Under the pieces are notes generated by a model that saw only the letters and a list, made by a program, of their open reading frames with translations, did no database searches and was not told the origin of the DNA. From positions 62,001-126,000 of the forward strand of contig CANGJJ010000003.1 in NCBI GenBank assembly GCA_947454485.1: DNA of 64,000 nt, written 5' to 3'. How positions within the stretch are numbered: the first letter of the stretch is position 1; each line of letters starts with the position of its first letter. This document shows positions 50,224-58,251 of the stretch, one piece after another. This DNA is from Beijerinckiaceae bacterium (GTDB taxonomy: Bacteria > Pseudomonadota > Alphaproteobacteria > Rhizobiales > Beijerinckiaceae). The position numbers were made by a program, and so were the translations under genes.

Positions 50224-51117
50224 ATGAACCCAAAAAACCATCTGCCATCTATGGCGGCCCTGCGGGCCTTTGAAGCAACCGCTCGTCATCTCAGTTTTAC
50301 GCGCGCGGCGACTGAGCTCAATTTGACGCAGACAGCCGTCACGCATCAGATCAAAAATCTCGAGACCGCGCTCGCCATTCGCCTGTTTGATCGCGCGCCC
50401 GGCAGCATCACGCTCACCGAAGCTGGTAAGACCTATCTGAGTTCCGTGCGCGCGGCTTTGGTCGAGATTGCAGCAGCCGGCAGTCGACTGTCGCGCTATC
50501 AAGATGACGAAGTGCTCAATCTGCAGTGCCTTGGCACTTTCGCCATCAAGCGCTTGTTGCCGCGCTTGTATGATTTTCGTGCGCGCTTTCCCAATATCAC
50601 GTTGCGCATTCAGACCATGCAACATTTTGCGCCCGATGTGCGGCTCGACTTTGACGTCGCTATTTGGCATGGCGCGGGTGATTGGCAGGGTGTGCGCGCG
50701 GATCGTCTCACGCGCGATGAAATCTTTCCCGTCTGTAGTCCCGCTTTGCTGGAGCGTGAAGGCCCGCTCCATGAGCCGCAAGATCTCGCGCGCCACACCG
50801 TCATCCGCACATCTTCCTCCATCGTGCCGGATGAATGGCCCTTCTGGCTTGAGGCAGCCGATTTGCGCGATTTTTCTTTCGGCCCACAGATTAGCTGCGA
50901 TCTTCTGATCACATCCTTGCAGGCCGCGATTGATGGACTGGGTGTGATTTTGGGGCGCTCAACCATTGTGGATCAGGATTTGAGCGCAGGCCGTTTGATC
51001 GAGCCTTTCAATCTGCGTCTGGCAAGTCCGATGGGTTATTTCCTCGTCTCGCCCTCACGTTCGATCCACCTCGCCAAAGTTGAGGCTTTTCGCACCTGGT
51101 TGCTGGCGCAGGAGTGA
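50224..51117 (+). CDS. LysR-family transcriptional regulator (GcvA-like)
   Basis: 297 residues. The N-terminal helix-turn-helix is MAALRAFEATARHLSFTRAA then ELNLTQTAVTHQIKNLETAL; the effector domain starts near 90 (NLQCLGTFAIKRLLPRL). The pattern matches the GcvA subgroup. It sits between two Bug receptor genes, one on each strand, and may control them or the neighbouring catabolic genes in response to a ligand. Confidence 0.9.
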   Translation: MNPKNHLPSMAALRAFEATARHLSFTRAATELNLTQTAVTHQIKNLETALAIRLFDRAPGSITLTEAGKTYLSSVRAALVEIAAAGSRLSRYQDDEVLNLQCLGTFAIKRLLPRLYDFRARFPNITLRIQTMQHFAPDVRLDFDVAIWHGAGDWQGVRADRLTRDEIFPVCSPALLEREGPLHEPQDLARHTVIRTSSSIVPDEWPFWLEAADLRDFSFGPQISCDLLITSLQAAIDGLGVILGRSTIVDQDLSAGRLIEPFNLRLASPMGYFLVSPSRSIHLAKVEAFRTWLLAQE

Positions 51118-51176
51118 GGTCGCGGAGCAGGATCACCCTTGCGTCTTGCGCAAAAGTGACCCCGCAGCCCCAATGA

Positions 51177-52151
51177 TTATTGCGTACCTTCCAGCCCGAG
51201 TTTGCGCACCAGTGCACCCCATTTCGTGCGCTCTTCGGCGAGATAGGCGCTGATGCCTTCAACCGAGGGTGTATCGGTGGGGACAAGGCCGAGATTGGCA
51301 ATACGCTCTTTGACGGTGGGATCGGCCATGATGCGCTTCATCTCATTATGAAGTCGGTCGATGATGGGGCGCGGTGTGCCAGCAGGCGCCAGCAAAGTAT
51401 GCCAGGAGACCGCTTCGAAATCCTTCGCGCCAGAGGCTTCAGAGAAGGGCGGCACATCAGGAAGGATGGGCAGAGGCGCAGCAGAGGAGACTGCGAGCGG
51501 GCGCAATTTGCCATCCTTGATCAGCGAGAGCGAAGCACCTGCCTCCACAAAGCCAAGCTGCACATGGCCCGAGGCAATGTCGAGAATGGACTGCGGTGTG
51601 TTGCGATAAGGCACATGCGATATCTCAAGCCCGAAACGGTTCTTCATAAACTCCATCGAGAGATGCTGGGCGACGCCTGCGCCGGGCGATGAATAATTGA
51701 GATCAGTGCGCTGCTTGGCGAGCGCGATCAGCTCGCGCACATTCTTGGCGGGCAGATCAGGATTGACGACCAGAATGAAGGGCGACTTCAGATAGAGCGA
51801 GATCGGAATGAAGCCATTGGCCGGGTCATAATTGATCTGCTTGTAAAGCACCGGATTGATCGCCAGCGCTGAGGAGGTCGCCACCAAAAGCGTATAGCCA
51901 TCAGGCGGTGCGGTCGCGACCATCTGCGTGGCGAGCATGAGCGCTGCGCCGGGGCGGTTCTCGACGATGACCGGCTTGCCCAGGGCTTCTTGCAGTTTCT
52001 CAGCATAGATGCGCGCGATGATATCGAGGCCTGAGCCAGCGGCCAGCGGCAGGATGATGGTGACGGGCTTGTTGGGATAATCCTGCGCGGGGGCCGCGCT
52101 GATGAGACCCAAAGCTGCAATGGCGCTCAAAACCAGCTTGCGCATAAACAT
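51177..52151 (-). CDS. Bug-type tripartite tricarboxylate receptor
   Basis: 324 residues from ATG 52151 (GGAGG six bases upstream). Signal peptide about 1-22 (cleavage near APA), then YPNKPVTIILPLAAGSGLDIIAR and VIVENRPGAALMLATQMVA, the Bug fold. This is the second orphan receptor around the LysR gene, only moderately similar to the first, so the two may bind different ligands. It runs away from the chemosensory operon. Confidence 0.9.
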   Translation of the reverse strand: MFMRKLVLSAIAALGLISAAPAQDYPNKPVTIILPLAAGSGLDIIARIYAEKLQEALGKPVIVENRPGAALMLATQMVATAPPDGYTLLVATSSALAINPVLYKQINYDPANGFIPISLYLKSPFILVVNPDLPAKNVRELIALAKQRTDLNYSSPGAGVAQHLSMEFMKNRFGLEISHVPYRNTPQSILDIASGHVQLGFVEAGASLSLIKDGKLRPLAVSSAAPLPILPDVPPFSEASGAKDFEAVSWHTLLAPAGTPRPIIDRLHNEMKRIMADPTVKERIANLGLVPTDTPSVEGISAYLAEERTKWGALVRKLGLEGTQ

Positions 52152-52230
52152 GATCGACCTCCCCGGGTGGATCTCTGCGGATCCAACAAGCCAAAACTAT
52201 AGCATGGCCCAAAGGGCGGGCTAGGGGCGC

Positions 52231-52330
52231 TATTTGAAACATTTAATAGTATGAATATTATAAAATAAAATATAAATATAACAAATAAAATACAAAAAGA
52301 GGAAATTTTGGTCAAAACAATAATAATTTG
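52231..52330. promoter_or_regulatory. Extremely AT-rich island (14% G+C)
   Basis: Of these 100 bases only 14 are G or C, against roughly 60% around it. It consists of A tracts and TATAAA-like runs and lies 90 bases upstream of the chemosensory operon and 80 bases upstream of the divergent Bug gene. It probably contains promoter elements and is the kind of DNA bound by MucR or H-NS-like proteins. No gene is apparent in it. Confidence 0.7.
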
Positions 52331-52419
52331 CCCGTTATGGTGGAATTAACAGGACAAATGTGGTGTTCATCCGCTCCCTAAATTATTGCCGTGCCCAAGG
52401 TCGCGGCTGCAGGTGGGTG

Positions 52420-52764
52420 ATGTTGCAAGAGTTTCCGCAAAAGGACTTCGGTCCCAATGAGCTTGTTTATCAGCTGGGCGATGCCGCTGGCTCAGGCTTC
52501 ATTTTGATGTCCGGCAGTGTTGAGATCTTCAAGGAAGGCACGAGCCTGATGCAGACCATCCGCCCCGGACGGATGTTCGGGGTCGTCGACATCATTGCTG
52601 ATCGGGCGCGGGTGAATAGCGCGCGCTGCACCCGCAAATCCAAACTCATCATCGTGCCGCATGACTTCATCTTGAAGAGCGTGGCCGACACAGACCCCTT
52701 CTTGCAGGCGATCATGCGTTTCTCAACGCAGCGCATCAGCCAGCTCTATCCCGACTTGTGGTGA
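52420..52764 (+). CDS. Stand-alone cyclic-nucleotide-binding-fold protein 1
   Basis: 114 residues from ATG 52420, a single cNMP-binding beta-barrel without a DNA-binding domain. Pattern: ELVYQLGDAAGSGFILMSG, VEIFKEGTSLMQTIRPGRM, FGVVDIIADRARVNSARC. In cAMP-binding relatives the phosphate cassette reads FGE-x-AL...R; here the Glu is replaced by Val, so classical cAMP binding is doubtful. It is the first gene of the chemosensory operon, followed nine bases later by a second such protein. Confidence 0.8.
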   Translation: MLQEFPQKDFGPNELVYQLGDAAGSGFILMSGSVEIFKEGTSLMQTIRPGRMFGVVDIIADRARVNSARCTRKSKLIIVPHDFILKSVADTDPFLQAIMRFSTQRISQLYPDLW

Positions 52765-52773
52765 GGAACGGCC

Positions 52774-53118
52774 ATGTCGACACCTCCCAAAATCACCACC
52801 CAAACGATCTATCGCGGTGAAAGCGTCTTTCTGGAAGGCGACGAGGCGCGGCAATTCTATCTGATCAAATCAGGTGCTGTGCAACTCTCACGCGTTGTGA
52901 ATGACAAAGATCAGTTCATTGCCAAGCTGGGCGAGAATGAAATCTTCGGCGAAAGCGCGCTCTTTGACGGCACACCGCATCTGTTCACCGCAACCGCCAT
53001 CATCAACACGACCTGTATGGTGTTCCCCAAAGAGGTGATCCTCGCCAAATTCGCGAGTTCGCCGGAAGCAGCGCTGCTGATTTGCCGCAGTCTCTTCGCC
53101 ACCATGCGCAATGAATGA
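52774..53118 (+). CDS. Stand-alone cyclic-nucleotide-binding-fold protein 2
   Basis: 114 residues behind GAGGAACGG. Same fold: ESVFLEGDEARQFYLIKSG, AVQLSRVVNDKDQFIAKLGE and cassette IFGESALFDGTPHLFTATA. The Glu is kept but the Arg that should contact the cyclic phosphate is His. With protein 1, the two seem to have lost complementary halves of the pocket. They may form a heterodimer, bind another ligand, or act as protein-interaction modules for the adjacent receptor. Confidence 0.82.
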   Translation: MSTPPKITTQTIYRGESVFLEGDEARQFYLIKSGAVQLSRVVNDKDQFIAKLGENEIFGESALFDGTPHLFTATAIINTTCMVFPKEVILAKFASSPEAALLICRSLFATMRNE

Positions 53119-53140
53119 TCTGTGCAAGATGAGAGCCGCC

Positions 53141-54388
53141 ATGACGACCCATGCCTATGATCTTCAAGACCAGCTGCGGCAGCTGACGTCCTCGCCCGTC
53201 CACCAATCTTTGGTTGCGCGATTGGCTTCACTCATTGAGGCGATCTCAACACGGGTTCTCGATGATTATCTTGGTGCCTTGCCAGCCTCCAGTTCTGTGG
53301 ACCCAGCCAAACTGGCGCAGGTGAAGGCGGCGCAGTGCGTCCATTGGCGCAAACTCTTTTCGCTGACGCTCAATCCAGACTATGCCCAAAGTGCGCAGCG
53401 TATGGGGCAAGCTTGGTATGATCTGCAAAATTCAACCGAGTTTTTGCATCAGATACATGCGGCCCTTAGCACTGAACTGGTGAGCGGCCTGTCCGATCAT
53501 TTCATGCTGCATCCACGACGCCGCAAAAGCGCCTTGTCGCTCGTGACCCAATTGCTGTCGGTCGACCTCACCTTGATGATGCAAGGGGTGCTTACCTTTG
53601 TCCAACAGGGGCAAAGTCACCATATGACAAAGGCCCAATCAACGGCTCGTGACGTCGCCAAAGCCGCACAAGAAGCTGCCAATGCTATTACGCAAATTTC
53701 TGACGGCGCGCAGGTTCAGATCGAAGTCATTTGCGATGTCGGCCAGTCGCTCAGCGAAACTCGAGCCGTCAATCAGCAGATCGTCGATGAAGCCCAACGT
53801 GCCGCGCAGCGCTCCATTGAAAATGCCACCGCTGTGGCCGTTAGTCAGGAACGCGTGCGCGATCTCGTACGCATGATGGACGAGATCAAGGCAACCTCCG
53901 CCACCATTGGCAAGCTCGCCGAATATGCTGAAAATATCGCTGAACAAACGACCCTTCTCGCCGTCAATGCCGCCATTCAGGCAAGCAAAGCCTCATCACA
54001 AGAAAGCGCAGGCTTTTCCGTCGTTGCTGCCGAAGTGGGTAAGCTCGCTGATCAAAGCAATGCCTCGGTGCAAGACATTACGGGCATTGTCAAAGAGGCA
54101 CAGCGCGTTGCTGATCGAGGTTTGGAGGTCACTCGCGTCCTCGAACAAGAGATCGTCGACCTTGGCATTCGCTCGGGTGAAATTCGCGATTTGATGGCGC
54201 AGGTATCGGGCGATGTCGAAACCCAGCAAAGCGCGCTAAGCTCGGTCAGCCAAAGTATGGATCAGTTGCAGCAGATCGGCACAGCCAGCAATTCTGCCGC
54301 CGAAGAAATTGCGGCGACCATGTTTGATCTCTCGCGCATGGCCGCAAGCACTTTGCGTGATGTTGAAGAGGTTCGGATCAAAGCATGA
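53141..54388 (+). CDS. Soluble MCP with protoglobin-like sensor domain
   Basis: 415 residues from ATG 53141; ATGs at 53111 and 53129 are alternatives. No membrane helix. Residues about 15-155 resemble the globin-coupled sensor fold (KAAQCVHWRKLFSLTLNPDY, then AQRMGQAWYDLQNS). Where these sensors have the heme-ligating His, Trp 92 appears, so heme binding is unlikely. The C-terminal MCP signalling hairpin is altered at its tip: TTLLAVNAAIQASKASSQES replaces the usual NLLALNAAIEAARAGE pattern. Next gene cheR overlaps by four bases. Confidence 0.82.
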   Translation: MTTHAYDLQDQLRQLTSSPVHQSLVARLASLIEAISTRVLDDYLGALPASSSVDPAKLAQVKAAQCVHWRKLFSLTLNPDYAQSAQRMGQAWYDLQNSTEFLHQIHAALSTELVSGLSDHFMLHPRRRKSALSLVTQLLSVDLTLMMQGVLTFVQQGQSHHMTKAQSTARDVAKAAQEAANAITQISDGAQVQIEVICDVGQSLSETRAVNQQIVDEAQRAAQRSIENATAVAVSQERVRDLVRMMDEIKATSATIGKLAEYAENIAEQTTLLAVNAAIQASKASSQESAGFSVVAAEVGKLADQSNASVQDITGIVKEAQRVADRGLEVTRVLEQEIVDLGIRSGEIRDLMAQVSGDVETQQSALSSVSQSMDQLQQIGTASNSAAEEIAATMFDLSRMAASTLRDVEEVRIKA

Positions 54389-55305
54389 CCCGCGCGCTCT
54401 ACCCCAGCAGTCAAGGCGCAGCTCTGTCAGCGGAGCCCTATCGAATCGACATTTTGTCGCGCGTTGCTGCTGTGGTTGAACGTACAACCGGTATTTTCAT
54501 CGCAGATCGTTCCTACGGAAAACTTGGCGCAGCACTCTCCAAAATCGTCACAGGCTCACCCCAGCAATGGGTGCTTGAATATGAACAGCAGACCGAGCGC
54601 CATCCCGCCCATGCCAGTTTGATCGAACAGCTGACCGTCCACGAAACCTATTTCTATCGCGATGAACGACAACTCGAATTCTTCCGCACAAAGCTCCTTC
54701 CTGACCTGCTGCGCAAAAAGCTGACAGAAGGGGCGAGCACATTCCGGCTTTGGTCGGCGGCCTGCTCGACTGGTGAAGAGGCCTATACGCTGGCGATCAT
54801 CGCAAGCGAGGCGTTGACACAGCTCTCTCGCGAACCAGCATTCATTATGAGTGCGGCGCGTCTCAAAATCGAAGTTCTTGCGACCGATTTGTCGCGCGCC
54901 GTGCTCGCCAAAGCGCAAGAAGGTGTCTATCGCAGCGAGGGAATGGGCTCATTTCGCGGCGTCCCAAAATTCCTCCTCGACTATTTCAGCATCACCGCGC
55001 GCAGCCAAAACGGCCGCAGCTTCGAAGAGCTGACACCCCTTGCCGCAATCAAGCGCATGGTGAGTTTTCGTCAGTTCAATCTGACATCACCCATGCCACC
55101 TCAGCGTGGCTTTGATGTCGTCTTTTGTCGGAATGTCCTCATCTATATGCAAGACGATGTACGTCTGCGCGTCTTTCAAATGCTGGAGCGCGCGCTTGAT
55201 GCAGATGGATATCTTCTCTTCGGCCCCACTGACAGTCTGAAAGGTGCAGAGCTATTCCATCTGCATCAAAACGATGGTCAGAGCTACTACACTCGTAAAG
55301 CGTGA
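54385..55305 (+). CDS. cheR: CheR chemoreceptor methyltransferase
   Basis: 306 residues. N-terminal helical domain (about 20-85), then HETYFYRDERQLEFF, FRLWSAACSTGEEAYTLAI (SAM-binding motif I), KIEVLATDLSRAVLAKAQEG and FDVVFCRNVLIYMQDDVR. It adds methyl groups to Glu residues of MCPs to set adaptation. No C-terminal pentapeptide-binding or TPR extension. Coupled to the soluble MCP gene. Confidence 0.95.
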   Translation: MTRALYPSSQGAALSAEPYRIDILSRVAAVVERTTGIFIADRSYGKLGAALSKIVTGSPQQWVLEYEQQTERHPAHASLIEQLTVHETYFYRDERQLEFFRTKLLPDLLRKKLTEGASTFRLWSAACSTGEEAYTLAIIASEALTQLSREPAFIMSAARLKIEVLATDLSRAVLAKAQEGVYRSEGMGSFRGVPKFLLDYFSITARSQNGRSFEELTPLAAIKRMVSFRQFNLTSPMPPQRGFDVVFCRNVLIYMQDDVRLRVFQMLERALDADGYLLFGPTDSLKGAELFHLHQNDGQSYYTRKA

Positions 55306-55315
55306 GGCATTCGAG

Positions 55316-56650
55316 ATGGAAGTTCTGATCGCGAAAGTTGCAGGCGGAACGGTTGCCATTCCCATGGCTCATTTGCTGCGCACACTTGATATAGGCACAG
55401 TGACGCCGCTGCCGGGTGCACCAGCGCAAGTCAGCGGTGTTGTTGTGTTGGATATGGATGTGATTCCCGCTGTCGATATCGGACATCTTTTTGATGCGCC
55501 ATGCGCGATAGAAAACAGATGTGGCATCATTATCGAGTCAGATGTCGGCCATGTTGCTTTGCTTGTCGATGAGATTGGCCGCAAAGTCGTCGTCGAGACG
55601 CAAGATCATTTCAGCTATAATGAGCAAGGTGTCGCACAAATTCGCACGCAAGATGACGCTGCTCTACTAATTGATGTGGCGAGCTATACGAAATTCGTTT
55701 TTGCGGCCAGCTGGGATGATTTGGCTGTCGAGCAGGCACGATTGGCGGATGAAGAGGTCGAGATTGAAGAGGCTTGCCTTCAGACCAGTCCCTTCTTGCT
55801 CGTTGAAACACATGCTCGCGTCTATGCCATTGCGCTCCGTGATGTGGTGCAAGTTGTACGAGATGTGACGCCTGCAAGCTATGGCACGCAAAACGCCATC
55901 ATACGGGGGCGCTACTGGTGGCATGGCTTTGGGCTGGAAACTATTTGCGCCAAAACACTTCTTTTTGGGCAGGCTGGTCCTGAAACGACGGATGTCGTCG
56001 TGCTACGCAGCGAGCGCGGTCGTTTTGCACTCGCAGTCGATTCAATTTTGGGGATCCGTCATTGTACCGCGCAGGGCGAAGCCTCTGAGCAAGGTCTCTA
56101 TTGGTCTGGCTATGTAACATGGGAAGACGAAGGTCGCGCCGTAATACCGGCTGCGATCCTCATTGTTGCGCAATTAGCTGAGAATGTCGAAGGTAGCCGT
56201 ATGGATGAAGATGCGCTCGCAGCACCTTCGCGCTCATCTTTGCTGCCCAATTTTCTGGGACTTCGCATCAATGAGCAGATCTATCTTGTCGATCCGCAAC
56301 GTATTGATGGAATCCGCGCGCGCCACAATGTCATCTTCTCACCCGCCGCTCTTGAGAGCGAGCAGGGATCCACTGTGCTGGCAGAGATCGATCAGCGTTT
56401 CGCCGGCGTTATCGCTTTGCCGGGTGAAGTGCCCACTCGCACTTTAGGTCGTCCCTTCTGGGCTGAGTTTCGAGCGCATGGATCTGCCTATTTGCTCGGC
56501 ATTGATCGCTTGATCGGCTTCAAGCAAGTCCCGCAAAACGCTTTTGAGAAGCTCGCGGGCTCAGACGCATCTTACACAATCCTCGATGATCAAATCGCAA
56601 CACGTCTCGATCTGGACCAGATTCTGTCAGCGGTGGGAGAATTGCCATGA
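55316..56650 (+). CDS. Triple CheW-domain protein
   Basis: 444 residues from ATG 55316 (GAGG upstream). Three successive CheW-like SH3 pairs are visible: residues about 1-135 (VLIAKVAGGTVAIPMAHLLR; VSGVVVLDMDVIPAVDIG), 155-300 (FLLVETHARVYAIALRDVV) and 315-444 (FLGLRINEQIYLVDPQRIDG). Multi-CheW proteins are rare compared with single CheW and may bridge several receptors or CheA molecules. Its ATGA end overlaps cheB. Confidence 0.8.
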   Translation: MEVLIAKVAGGTVAIPMAHLLRTLDIGTVTPLPGAPAQVSGVVVLDMDVIPAVDIGHLFDAPCAIENRCGIIIESDVGHVALLVDEIGRKVVVETQDHFSYNEQGVAQIRTQDDAALLIDVASYTKFVFAASWDDLAVEQARLADEEVEIEEACLQTSPFLLVETHARVYAIALRDVVQVVRDVTPASYGTQNAIIRGRYWWHGFGLETICAKTLLFGQAGPETTDVVVLRSERGRFALAVDSILGIRHCTAQGEASEQGLYWSGYVTWEDEGRAVIPAAILIVAQLAENVEGSRMDEDALAAPSRSSLLPNFLGLRINEQIYLVDPQRIDGIRARHNVIFSPAALESEQGSTVLAEIDQRFAGVIALPGEVPTRTLGRPFWAEFRAHGSAYLLGIDRLIGFKQVPQNAFEKLAGSDASYTILDDQIATRLDLDQILSAVGELP

Positions 56651-57810
56651 CCATTCGGCTTCTCATCGTCGATGACTCAACATTTATGCGTGTCGCAATC
56701 CGCAAAATGGTGGAGAAAGATAAGCAGATTTCCATTGTCGGCGAAGCCAAGACCGGCCAAGAGGCTGTGGATTTGGCGGTCAGTCTACGCCCTGATGTCA
56801 TTACGATGGACATCGAAATGCCGGGCATGAATGGCGTCGAAGCGACCGCTGAAATCATGAAGCGCGCTCCTGCTGCCATCATCATGGTGTCGAGCCTGAC
56901 GCAGACCGGCGCCAAAGCCACATTCGACGCGCTTGACGCAGGCGCCCTCGACTACATTTCAAAATCGAGCTCCTTCGTTCAGCTTGATATTGTCGAAATT
57001 GAGAAGGATCTTCTCGAAAAAATTTCCTTCTGGAACGACCATCGCAAGAAAGGCATCAAGCGCGCTCAGCCTTCTGCAGCCTCTGCCCTTGTCTCTGAGC
57101 CGCAAAAATTGACGCCTGCACCTTTTGCAGCTTTGTCCACGCCCTCGCATGTGATGGACATCACGGAGACCTATCTCAAAGACCCCGTGTTTCGTCGCAC
57201 CAGGTCCAGCGCCCCGCCGCAGGTCATTGTTTTAGGCGTATCGACAGGCGGCCCCCGTCAGATGATCGAAATGCTATCGGTCATGCCCAAACTCAGATGT
57301 CCCTTGATTATTGCGCAGCATATGGGCGCGGCCTTCACAGGCGGTTTTGCGGAACATCTCGCGCGCAAATCAATTCACAATGTTTTCGAAGGCAAAGATC
57401 GTCAGCTGCTGCAGCCGGGCGATGTGGTCGTCTGTCCGGGCGGACAAAATGGTTGGATCGAGCGTACATTGCAAGGATTCGCATTGCGGGTCTCTCCTGA
57501 TCCCAAGGTGACAGTCTATCCCAGCGTTGACTTGTTGTTCGAATCTGCTGCGCGCCACTGCAGCGCAGCCGCTGGCGTGATCCTCACTGGCATGGGCGGT
57601 GACGGCACAATTGGTGCGCAGGCAATGGCCGCCAAAGACATGCCCATCATCGTCCAAACGCCTCATAGCTGCATTGTGGGTGGCATGCCTGACTCGGCGC
57701 TTCGGAGTGGCTGTGTCACGCAGATGATGAGCCTTGCCGAAATTGGCGTCACTTTGGGTCGCATGGCGGGCATACCCATTTTCGAACGCAAACAATCGAC
57801 GCCGGCATAG
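56647..57810 (+). CDS. cheB: CheB methylesterase response regulator
   Basis: 387 residues. N-terminal receiver with phospho-acceptor Asp 55 (VITMDIEMPGMNG), an altered lysine motif (YISKSSS instead of KP), a linker, and the methylesterase domain with Ser 199 (VLGVSTGGP), His 225 (IIAQHMG) and Asp 319 (TGMGGDGT). It removes methyl groups from MCPs when phosphorylated by CheA. Confidence 0.95.
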   Translation: MTIRLLIVDDSTFMRVAIRKMVEKDKQISIVGEAKTGQEAVDLAVSLRPDVITMDIEMPGMNGVEATAEIMKRAPAAIIMVSSLTQTGAKATFDALDAGALDYISKSSSFVQLDIVEIEKDLLEKISFWNDHRKKGIKRAQPSAASALVSEPQKLTPAPFAALSTPSHVMDITETYLKDPVFRRTRSSAPPQVIVLGVSTGGPRQMIEMLSVMPKLRCPLIIAQHMGAAFTGGFAEHLARKSIHNVFEGKDRQLLQPGDVVVCPGGQNGWIERTLQGFALRVSPDPKVTVYPSVDLLFESAARHCSAAAGVILTGMGGDGTIGAQAMAAKDMPIIVQTPHSCIVGGMPDSALRSGCVTQMMSLAEIGVTLGRMAGIPIFERKQSTPA

Positions 57811-57819
57811 GAGACTTCA

Positions 57820-58221
57820 ATGGCAGTAAAAGTAATGGTTGTTGATGATTCCGTGATGATGCGGATGCTCGTCATGGAGATCGTATCGAGCGATCCGACC
57901 TTGGAAGTTGTCGGTACAGCAGAGAATGGCAAGGACTGTATCGAGCAGGTGCGCGATCTGAAGCCCGATGTCATCTTGCTCGATATCGAAATGCCAGTGA
58001 TGGATGGCATTGAGACGCTGAAGCGGCTGAAGCTCGTCAGCAAAGCCAAAGTAATTATCTTGTCCTCTGTTGCTCAGGCTGGTTCGGCGCAAGCTGCCGA
58101 AGCGCGCGCTTTGGGTGCGGTCGATGTGATCGCCAAGCCATCAGGCGCAGTCAGTCTCGATCTCGAATCCAAGCGCGGCCACATCATTACAGCGGCCGTT
58201 AAACGTTTCGCCAAAGGTTGA
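57820..58221 (+). CDS. Stand-alone CheB-type receiver domain
   Basis: 133 residues, GGAG six bases upstream. It looks like a CheB N-terminal receiver cut off before its esterase domain: VMVVDDSVMMRMLVMEIVSS, phospho-acceptor Asp 55 in VILLDIEMPVMDGIETL, then SSVAQAG and VIAKPSGAVSLDLESK. Canonical CheY proteins look different after the KP motif. It may be the system's output regulator, a phosphate sink or a leftover of a duplicated cheB. Confidence 0.9.
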   Translation: MAVKVMVVDDSVMMRMLVMEIVSSDPTLEVVGTAENGKDCIEQVRDLKPDVILLDIEMPVMDGIETLKRLKLVSKAKVIILSSVAQAGSAQAAEARALGAVDVIAKPSGAVSLDLESKRGHIITAAVKRFAKG

Positions 58222-58251
58222 GCCACAGACCTCATCGCGGAAGATCACACG

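Noticed and set aside
52127-52315. Minus-strand frame starting with a hydrophobic stretch in the AT-rich island
   Set aside because: The Phe/Ile-rich stretch comes from A/T-rich DNA translated in reverse; it overlaps the Bug gene start and lacks a credible continuation.
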